Of a stretch of DNA of 32,037 nt, positions 26,328-32,037 are shown in pieces. The position numbers and the translations under genes are program-made. Below the pieces are notes generated by a model. That model saw nothing but the letters and a program-made list of their open reading frames with translations, ran no database searches and was not told the origin of the DNA. Within the stretch, counting starts at the first letter, position 1. Each line of letters starts with the position of its first letter. The DNA is from an uncultured Alphaproteobacteria bacterium (GTDB taxonomy: Bacteria; Pseudomonadota; Alphaproteobacteria; HIMB59; GCA-002718135): positions 112,001-144,037 of the forward strand of contig CACMEY010000002.1 in the NCBI GenBank assembly GCA_902612805.1. Reading direction: 5' to 3'.

Positions 26328-27467
26328 AAATTTTTTTCTATAAAAACTTACTGGAATTATTAAAATCATAAAAATTATTAGCATTGGTACAAATATATTA
26401 TTAATTCCATAGTTGTTTGCTATAAATCCTAGTGAAGCTGGAGCTCCTATAAATGTTCCGTAAACTGCAATTGAAATAATTGTTATTCCTACTCCACTAT
26501 CAATTCCCTCAATTTTTCCAGCTAAACTATATGCGATAGGAACAATTGAAGATGCTCCGATACCTAATAATGAAAAACCAATAATAGCTGCATAAATACT
26601 ACTAAAATTAGATAAAATTATTAAACTTATAATCGTAGATAAAAATAAAAAAAGAATTAAAAGAAACACACCAATTTTATCTCTTACCCAATCACCACAG
26701 AATCTTCCTATAACCATAAAAATATTAAAACTTAAAGTTGCTAAACCAATATAGAAACCATCAACTTGAATGAAATCTCTCATATAGAGAGCTCCCCATG
26801 CATCAACACTTCCTTCTGTTAGTGCATTTGCCATTGCAATTAAAGCTAATAAAAAAATAAGTAAGGGCCAAATAAAAAATATGTTTTTTTTACTAGAGTC
26901 TTCCGATTTTGTTTCAACTTGTGACTCTAAACAGAGGACAAAATACAAACTCAAAGGAAGAAGAATAATGACATACAAAAGTATATTAAAAATAAAAGTA
27001 TAATTCCACTCTAGTAAAAAACTTGTAATTAAGGAGCCAAATAAAACACCAAGACTCCAAAATGCATGAAATCCTGACATCATAGATTTTTTTTCTCTAA
27101 CTTCTAAATTTGATGCATAGACATTGCATGCTATTTCAAATGCGCCATAACTCATACCAAAAACAAATGAGAAAACCATAAAAAGCCATAGCTCTTGAAT
27201 GAAAGGTACTGGCAACCACAAACAACCTTCGGCAATTAAGGTGCATGTTAAAATAGATTTTGTAGAAGTTTTTGCAATAAGAGCATTTGCAAAAATCATT
27301 GCAACGATGGATCCAATTGCAAATGATAACATAATATATCCAACACCAACATAATCAGTTTGAAGTTGATCCTTTATTGTAGGTATCCTAATAGCCCATA
27401 AGCCTACATAACAAGCAGTTATAAAAAAAATAATTTTTATTGCATGAATATCACTGACTTTTTTCAT
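26319..27467 (-). CDS. MFS transporter, YbjJ-like
   Basis: A 382-residue inner-membrane protein with about twelve hydrophobic segments, in two halves separated by a charged loop near residue 180 (ESQVETKSEDSSKK). Segments such as GLWAIRIPTIKDQL (23-36), SGFHAFWSLGVLFGS and DAWGALYMRDF resemble the YbjJ group of the major facilitator superfamily. The substrate is unknown. It is 9 nt downstream of the glycyl-tRNA synthetase gene and is probably the last gene of the sppA transcript. Confidence 0.82.
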   Translation of the reverse strand: MKKVSDIHAIKIIFFITACYVGLWAIRIPTIKDQLQTDYVGVGYIMLSFAIGSIVAMIFANALIAKTSTKSILTCTLIAEGCLWLPVPFIQELWLFMVFSFVFGMSYGAFEIACNVYASNLEVREKKSMMSGFHAFWSLGVLFGSLITSFLLEWNYTFIFNILLYVIILLPLSLYFVLCLESQVETKSEDSSKKNIFFIWPLLIFLLALIAMANALTEGSVDAWGALYMRDFIQVDGFYIGLATLSFNIFMVIGRFCGDWVRDKIGVFLLILFLFLSTIISLIILSNFSSIYAAIIGFSLLGIGASSIVPIAYSLAGKIEGIDSGVGITIISIAVYGTFIGAPASLGFIANNYGINNIFVPMLIIFMILIIPVSFYRKKFSV

Positions 27468-27476
27468 ACAATTTTA

Positions 27477-28838
27477 TTAATTGAAATATTTTTTGTAATA
27501 TTGAGATAAATTTTCAATAGAAACTCTTTCCTGTTTCATAGTATCTCTATCCCTTACTGTAACATTTTTATCTTCTAGAGTTTCAAAATCTACAGTTAAA
27601 CAAATTGGTGTTCCTATTTCATCATGCCTTCTATAATTCTTACCAATATTTCCTGAATTTTCTAGAACAACTCTACCTAATCCCAATTTCTGCAAATTAG
27701 ATTTTATTTCTTTAGATAAATTAACTAATTCCTTATTATTCTTTTTGAGAGGAATAACTGCAGCTTTAATAGGAGAAAGATGAGGTTTTAGAGATAAAAG
27801 AATTCTTTTATTATCTTTATCTACATTTTCTTCACGATAAGCTTCATTTAACAAAGCAAGAACTCCTCTATCAACTCCAGCTGATGGCTCAATAACATAA
27901 GGAATATACCATTTTTTTTCTTCTAAATCTTGAACTGCTAGTTTTGTCGTTGAAGAAAAGTTTTTCATAACTTCCGATGTAATTTTAAAATCGTTTTGAT
28001 TTTTAGTGTGTGAACCTAAGTCAAAGTCAGTTCTATTTGCTACCCCTTCAAGTTCCTCTTCTCCATGAGGAAACACATAATTGATATCAACAGTTCTTTT
28101 TGAGTAGTGAGCTAATTCATTTTTTTCTACTTCAATTTTTTTTAAATTTTCTTTTTTTATTCCTTGATTAATCCACCATTCTATTCTCTTATTTATCCAA
28201 TATTCATGCCATTCATTATCAGTACCTGGTTTAACAAAAAACTCTAATTCCATTTGTTCAAACTCTCTAACTCTAAAGATAAAATTACGAGGTGTTATTT
28301 CATTTCTAAATGCTTTTCCTATTTGTGCGATACCAAAAGGAACAGTTCTAGAAGTTGAATCTAATATATTTTTAAAATTAGTAAAAATTTGCTGACACGT
28401 TTCTGGTCTTAAATATGCGAATGACGAACCATCATCTACTGGCCCAATTGCAGTTTTAAACATTAAATTAAAAGGTCTTGGCTCAGTAAGATCTTCTGAT
28501 TTACAATTTGGACATTTATTATTTTCTAATAATTGATCTGCTCTCCACCTTGATTTACATGCGCGACAATCAACTAAAGGATCTGTAAAAGTATCTTCAT
28601 GACCTGAATGTTTTAAAACTACTGGAGAACTTAAAATTGAGGCATCCAAACCTTCGGTATCATCTCGTTCATATACCATTGATTTCCACCAAGCTTGTTT
28701 AAGATTATTTTTGAACTCAACTCCCATTGGTCCATAATCATATAAACCTTTGATACCCCCATAGATGTCATTTGATTGAAATAGAAAACCTCTTCTTTTA
28801 CAAAGAGAAACTAACTCTTCCATTGTTTGTGCAGTCAT
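27477..28838 (-). CDS. glyS: Glycyl-tRNA synthetase, single-chain dimeric (alpha2) type
   Basis: A 453-residue class II synthetase carrying catalytic and anticodon-binding domains in one chain. The N-terminal [14 protein letters not shown] (26-39) is typical of alpha2 GlyRS. Four cysteines C91, C94, C109 and C112 form a zinc-ribbon-like insertion. Motif 2 is around [20 protein letters not shown] (176-195), motif 3 is [15 protein letters not shown] (316-330), and the anticodon-binding domain follows from about 350. Most proteobacteria use the alpha2beta2 glyQ/glyS enzyme, so this form is notable. It lies 7 nt after the small membrane protein gene and 9 nt before the MFS gene. Confidence 0.95.
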   Translation of the reverse strand: MTAQTMEELVSLCKRRGFLFQSNDIYGGIKGLYDYGPMGVEFKNNLKQAWWKSMVYERDDTEGLDASILSSPVVLKHSGHEDTFTDPLVDCRACKSRWRADQLLENNKCPNCKSEDLTEPRPFNLMFKTAIGPVDDGSSFAYLRPETCQQIFTNFKNILDSTSRTVPFGIAQIGKAFRNEITPRNFIFRVREFEQMELEFFVKPGTDNEWHEYWINKRIEWWINQGIKKENLKKIEVEKNELAHYSKRTVDINYVFPHGEEELEGVANRTDFDLGSHTKNQNDFKITSEVMKNFSSTTKLAVQDLEEKKWYIPYVIEPSAGVDRGVLALLNEAYREENVDKDNKRILLSLKPHLSPIKAAVIPLKKNNKELVNLSKEIKSNLQKLGLGRVVLENSGNIGKNYRRHDEIGTPICLTVDFETLEDKNVTVRDRDTMKQERVSIENLSQYYKKYFN

Positions 28839-28845
28839 ATAACTC

Positions 28846-29007
28846 TTAATCTTTTGGTTTATATTCTTTTGTTCTTGGATCTTTCTCTAAATCGATTACT
28901 GAGTCATTATTTACTTTATTATTAGTGAATTTGTCTTGTTTTTTTTTCTTAAATCTTAAAAATAATAAAATAGAAGCTAAAATTACAAATAAAACTAGAA
29001 ATTTCAT
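28846..29007 (-). CDS. Small single-pass membrane protein, unrecognised
   Basis: A 53-codon reading frame whose ATG overlaps the sppA stop (TAATG) and whose stop is 7 nt before the glyS start. It begins [20 protein letters not shown], giving one transmembrane helix (about 3-17). A cluster of basic residues (RFKKKK) follows, suggesting the C-terminus stays in the cytoplasm. The remaining 30 residues are polar, with [17 protein letters not shown] at the end; DLEKDPxTxEY looks like a conserved motif. I do not recognise a named family. Tight coupling on both sides and a protein-like composition make it very probably a real gene. Confidence 0.75.
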   Translation of the reverse strand: MKFLVLFVILASILLFLRFKKKKQDKFTNNKVNNDSVIDLEKDPRTKEYKPKD

Positions 29008-29822
29008 TACAAACCAAACCTAGAAAACATAATTCGTTCTTCAATTTTATTTAAAATTTCATCAGAATTAAATATTGAAGAAGAAAACCTACGTTGTAAA
29101 AATGATTTTTTTTGACTGATTATTTTAATTTTAATTTTTTTTCCAAACTTCTCTTCTAAAATTGGTTTTAATGCACCAATACCATCTGCTAAACCTAAAT
29201 CGATAGCTTTATTACCAACCCAAAATAAACCTGAAAAGATGTCATCTAATTTATTTTGATCGAGTTTTGAACCTCTTCTATCTTTTACATAATTAATAAA
29301 ATTATCATGAATTTGTTCTTGAATATTTTTTAATCTATCAATGTCTTCCTTTTTTTCTTCTTTGAAAGGATCAAGAAAACTTTTACTTTTTCCAGATGTA
29401 TAAACTCTTCTTTCAATTCCAACTTTTTTTAAAAGATCAACAAAACCAAAACCTGGTGAAATAACACCTATTGATCCAATAACAGAGTTTTGATCAATAT
29501 ATATTTCATCAGCAGCACATGCTAACCAATAACCACCAGAAGCTGCAACATCTTCAACGAATGCTAAAACTTTTTTATTTTTTTCCTTAGCCAGATCAAT
29601 GATCTTTTTAGCTATTAAAGAGGATTGTGTAGGAGAACCTCCAGGTGAATTAATGACCAAACCTACAACAGGAGATTTTTTATCAGCAAATAACTTATCA
29701 ATTAACTTTTCTAAATTATTGATTGCTAAACCAGAACCTGTTAAGCCAGACTGTGATGATATAATGCCAGATAAACGTAAAACCGGTATTGTAATGCTCT
29801 TTGAAAATAACCTTTTAAACAT
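29007..29822 (-). CDS. sppA: Signal peptide peptidase SppA, S49 family (short form)
   Basis: A 271-residue serine protease from the chosen ATG. It has a single S49 domain: VINSPGGSP, the catalytic serine in VAASGGYW (S95) and a catalytic lysine in SGKSKSFLDPF (probably K147). The short form is about half the length of E. coli SppA and works as an oligomer in other bacteria. No strong N-terminal transmembrane helix is visible, so membrane association is uncertain. A TTG at 29837 would add five residues; ATG 29822 gives the more natural start MFKRLFSK. It heads the run sppA, small membrane protein, glyS, MFS. Confidence 0.92.
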   Translation of the reverse strand: MFKRLFSKSITIPVLRLSGIISSQSGLTGSGLAINNLEKLIDKLFADKKSPVVGLVINSPGGSPTQSSLIAKKIIDLAKEKNKKVLAFVEDVAASGGYWLACAADEIYIDQNSVIGSIGVISPGFGFVDLLKKVGIERRVYTSGKSKSFLDPFKEEKKEDIDRLKNIQEQIHDNFINYVKDRRGSKLDQNKLDDIFSGLFWVGNKAIDLGLADGIGALKPILEEKFGKKIKIKIISQKKSFLQRRFSSSIFNSDEILNKIEERIMFSRFGL

Positions 29823-29913
29823 AATATCTAATAACAAATGTTAATCTTTTCTTAAAGCGTTATGTAGCATTTGTTTGTAATTTTGGTAATTTGAGTTTAA
29901 GTGCGTCAATTAA

Positions 29914-29927
29914 GTTAATGAATTAAC
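29914..29927. other. Perfect inverted repeat in the sppA/ispB divergent gap
   Basis: GTTAAT-GA-ATTAAC, with six-base arms and a two-base spacer, lies 25 nt before the polyprenyl synthase ATG in the 129-nt divergent gap. It could be an operator for a dimeric regulator. Short A/T-rich palindromes arise easily by chance in this composition. Confidence 0.25.
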
Positions 29928-29951
29928 ATAATATTCTAATAGTTAATCAAT

Positions 29952-30989
29952 ATGAATAATGTTCTTCCACTTAGAAAAAAAGATTTTTCATTTGAAGATG
30001 AAATCAGAGAATTAATAGATCTATGCAAAGAAGATTTAGTATCCGTAAACACTATAATTCTAGATAAATTAGATAGTAATGTACCTTTAGTTCAAGAAGT
30101 TGGAAAATACCTTATCTTATCAGGTGGTAAAAGATTACGACCTCTTCTAACTGTTGCAAGTTTTTATATGACAAGAAATGGAACTAGTGAAATTGAAAAT
30201 AAAATGAATCATATCGGTCTATCTGCAGCAGTAGAATTCATTCACACGGCAACACTATTACATGATGATGTAATAGATGAGAGTAAACAAAGACGCGGAA
30301 AACCTACAGCAAATGAGAAATGGAAAAATAAAACAAGTGTATTAGTTGGTGATTTTTTATTCAGTAGAGCTTTTCAACTAATGACGAAATATGGAAATAC
30401 TGAAACGTTAAAAATATTAGCAGATACTAGTGTTGTAATTTCTGAAGGAGAAGTTTTAGAACTTGCTAATGATAAAAATTTAGAGATAAATGAAAACATT
30501 TATTTTGAAGTTGTAAATGCAAAGACTGCCTCTTTATTTAGTGCAGCATGTCAAGTTGGATCAATTAGTGGTTTTGGAACAGAAGCCGAGGTTAATGCAT
30601 TGAAATCATTTGGAACAAACTTTGGCATGACTTTTCAATTAATTGACGATGCTATTGATTATTCTTCAAACAAAAAAATATTAGGTAAAAATACTGGAGA
30701 TGATTTTAAAGAAGGTAAAATTACTCTTCCAATAATATTAGCCTATGGAAGATCAAATGATAAAGAAAAAAAGTTTTGGGAAAGAACAATATCTAATCTT
30801 AACCAAAATGATGGTGATTTTGAAATGGCATTAGAAATAATTAATAAATATCAATGTATTGAAGATACTCTTACAAGAGCAAACCATTTTTCAAATGTAG
30901 CTGTGGACTCAGTTGATATATTTAAAGATAATATTTACAAAGAAAAATTAGTATCTCTTGTTTCAAAAAGTGTTGCAAGAATTTATTAA
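29952..30989 (+). CDS. ispB: Long-chain polyprenyl diphosphate synthase
   Basis: A 345-residue trans-prenyltransferase that extends farnesyl diphosphate to the C40-C50 side chain of ubiquinone. The first Asp-rich motif is DDVID (105-109) in LLHDDVIDESKQRRGKPT, and the second is DDAID (232-236) in LIDDAIDYSS. GGKRLRP (58-64) binds the allylic or homoallylic diphosphate. The chain length (octa- versus decaprenyl) cannot be read with certainty; the absence of bulky aromatic residues just before the first motif (HTATLLHDD) is consistent with a long product. The stop codon abuts the stop of the DUF6165 gene on the other strand. Confidence 0.94.
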   Translation: MNNVLPLRKKDFSFEDEIRELIDLCKEDLVSVNTIILDKLDSNVPLVQEVGKYLILSGGKRLRPLLTVASFYMTRNGTSEIENKMNHIGLSAAVEFIHTATLLHDDVIDESKQRRGKPTANEKWKNKTSVLVGDFLFSRAFQLMTKYGNTETLKILADTSVVISEGEVLELANDKNLEINENIYFEVVNAKTASLFSAACQVGSISGFGTEAEVNALKSFGTNFGMTFQLIDDAIDYSSNKKILGKNTGDDFKEGKITLPIILAYGRSNDKEKKFWERTISNLNQNDGDFEMALEIINKYQCIEDTLTRANHFSNVAVDSVDIFKDNIYKEKLVSLVSKSVARIY

Positions 30990-31373
30990 TTAATATTCCT
31001 CATAAGATTTTACTTCCACTAACTCAGAGCCAAAGGCTTTATTTATATTATTTTTTACTTTTGCTCTTTCATCATTGGTAAAATAGACACTTCTAGCTAG
31101 GTCAATAAATGTTTGATCAAATGATTTTTTTCTTTCGCACTCTCTAATATCATCTTCTATTTCCCACAATTTAGAATTGATATTTACTAGCTTTAGAAGA
31201 AATTCATTTATTTCATCTTCAGAAATATATTTCTTTAATGTTTTCTGAAGAAATTCTAATTCTTTATTTACATGTTGAAGTTTTATTGAGTCAGAGATAT
31301 TTTTCTTTTTAATCATTAAAATAGATATTTTATCTACTAATTCGCCTAAGGAGATTGGAGTATTAATTAACAT
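30990..31373 (-). CDS. DUF6165 family protein
   Basis: A 127-residue, mostly helical, charged protein with no signal peptide. It has the DUF6165 pattern: an N-terminal PISLGELVDKISILMIK, a central LWEIEDDIRECERKKSFDQ, LARSVYFTNDERAKVK and a terminal LVEVKSYEEY. The middle (about 30-80) is likely coiled coil. Its function is unknown. Members occur next to sugar-related genes in alphaproteobacteria as far as I recall; here it overlaps the cupin gene by one base (TAATG), which supports a shared role, perhaps in surface-glycan or sugar-phosphate metabolism. Confidence 0.82.
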   Translation of the reverse strand: MLINTPISLGELVDKISILMIKKKNISDSIKLQHVNKELEFLQKTLKKYISEDEINEFLLKLVNINSKLWEIEDDIRECERKKSFDQTFIDLARSVYFTNDERAKVKNNINKAFGSELVEVKSYEEY

Positions 31374-31717
31374 TAGATTATATTATAATTCTTGTCATAT
31401 CTTTTGATATCATTTTCATCGAGAATTTCTCCATACCACATTTCAATGATTATCAAATCTTTAGAACCTTTGTTAGCAATTCTATGAAAGGCGCCTTTAG
31501 GAATAAAAATATTTTCATTTTCTACAAGATTTATAGTTTTTTTATCTAAAGTAACCTCAACTTCACCTTCTGCAACAAGCCAATGTTCTGACCGATGCTC
31601 ATGATTTTGTAAAGACAACATTCCACCTGGTTTAATAAAAAGTTTTTTAACAAGAAATTTTTTACCAGATTTTAAAATCTCATAGTATCCCCAGGGTTTT
31701 TTAACAATAGAATTCAT
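31373..31717 (-). CDS. Small cupin, mannose-6-phosphate isomerase type II-like domain
   Basis: A 114-residue single cupin. The N-terminal KPWGYYEIL matches the start of type II phosphomannose isomerase/GDP-mannose pyrophosphorylase C-terminal domains. The metal-site motifs are LSLQNHEHRSEHWLV (with H and E ligands) and the later FIPKGAFHRIAN with the second histidine. It is a free-standing version of a domain usually fused to a nucleotidyltransferase. It could isomerise mannose-6-phosphate/fructose-6-phosphate or bind a sugar phosphate; activity is unproven. It overlaps the DUF6165 gene and is divergent from rpe over 38 nt. Confidence 0.8.
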   Translation of the reverse strand: MNSIVKKPWGYYEILKSGKKFLVKKLFIKPGGMLSLQNHEHRSEHWLVAEGEVEVTLDKKTINLVENENIFIPKGAFHRIANKGSKDLIIIEMWYGEILDENDIKRYDKNYNII

Positions 31718-31755
31718 TATGAATGTTTATTTATATATTATATATCTATTTTTAA

Positions 31756-32037
31756 ATGATAAAAATTTCACCATCTATATTATCAGCTGATATACTCAAA
31801 TTAGAAGAAGAAGTTCAACATTTAGATAAGAATGGCGCTGATTATATTCATATAGACATCATGGATGGTCACTATGTCCCCAATATTACTTTTGGACCAA
31901 ATATAGTTAAATCATTAAGAAAGGTTACCTCTAAAATTTTAGATGTGCATCTTATGATTAAACCAGTAAAGCAATATATTAATGATTTTGTAGAAGCAGG
32001 CTCAGATATCATTACTTTTCATCCTGAGGCTGATGAT
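31756..32037 (+). CDS. rpe: Ribulose-phosphate 3-epimerase, 5' part (cut by window end)
   Basis: The first 94 codons of a TIM-barrel epimerase interconverting ribulose-5-phosphate and xylulose-5-phosphate. Active-site residues seen are S7 (SPSILSAD), H32 and D34 ([13 protein letters not shown]34 is an acid/base residue) and H65 (DVHLMI). The remaining half, with the second catalytic aspartate and phosphate site, lies beyond the window. The start ATG is clear, with nothing in frame upstream that fits the family. Confidence 0.95.
   Translation, partial: MIKISPSILSADILKLEEEVQHLDKNGADYIHIDIMDGHYVPNITFGPNIVKSLRKVTSKILDVHLMIKPVKQYINDFVEAGSDIITFHPEADD

Overview
This is a gene-dense, strongly A+T-rich stretch of chromosome from a free-living, Gram-negative-type bacterium. 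It is most likely a streamlined alphaproteobacterium of the SAR11/HIMB59/AEGEAN-169 kind. The taxonomic call is an inference from gene content and order: aroQ-accB-accC-aat beside DUF2155 and NDUFA12, mrcA-prfB, a DUF6165 protein, a two-domain PF06559-type dCTP deaminase, a KMGKT-type TyrRS and an elongator tRNA-Met with an alphaproteobacterial-looking acceptor stem. No insertion sequence, phage gene, CRISPR array or toxin-antitoxin pair was seen.

Layout. (1) 1-320, minus strand: initiator tRNA-fMet, then a strong rRNA-type promoter with an A/T-rich upstream tract, a short hairpin and a boxA antitermination element. The 16S gene should lie just beyond position 1. (2) 396-3553, plus strand: three very A+T-rich sugar-modification genes (C-methyltransferase, NAD-dependent epimerase/decarboxylase, Gfo/Idh-type oxidoreductase), sitting between the two tRNA-Met genes. 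(3) 3563-10183, minus strand: mnmA, sufB, sufC, sufD, sufS, sufT, an A-type Fe-S carrier and elongator tRNA-Met. This block covers Fe-S cluster assembly plus tRNA 2-thiolation. (4) 10240-12127, plus strand: an alpha/beta hydrolase and tyrS. (5) 12130-15587, minus strand: mrcA (PBP1a) followed by prfB, which needs a +1 programmed frameshift at an unusual GUU-UGA-C site. (6) 15696-22817, plus strand: a seven-gene run with almost no spacers (rne, M48 peptidase, dcd, aroQ, accB, accC, aat). (7) 22772-25451, minus strand: GT9 glycosyltransferase, pyrC, NDUFA12, DUF2155. (8) 25497-26327, plus strand: ygfZ. (9) 26319-29822, minus strand: sppA, a 53-residue membrane protein, a single-chain glycyl-tRNA synthetase and a YbjJ-like MFS transporter. 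(10) 29952-30989, plus strand: polyprenyl diphosphate synthase. (11) 30990-31717, minus strand: a cupin and a DUF6165 protein. (12) From 31756, plus strand: the start of rpe, cut by the window edge.

Functionally this is mostly core housekeeping: translation (tRNAs, TyrRS, GlyRS, RF2, MnmA, Aat), Fe-S biogenesis and repair (Suf, YgfZ), fatty-acid initiation (AccBC), envelope work (PBP1a, M48, SppA, GT9) and respiration (NDUFA12, polyprenyl chain synthesis). The most notable points are the non-canonical RF2 frameshift site, the rRNA leader at the left edge, the sugar cassette between two tRNA-Met genes, the single-chain GlyRS, extreme compaction at every convergent gene junction, and a coding overlap in which the conserved NDUFA12 C-terminus also encodes the start of the DUF2155 signal peptide.
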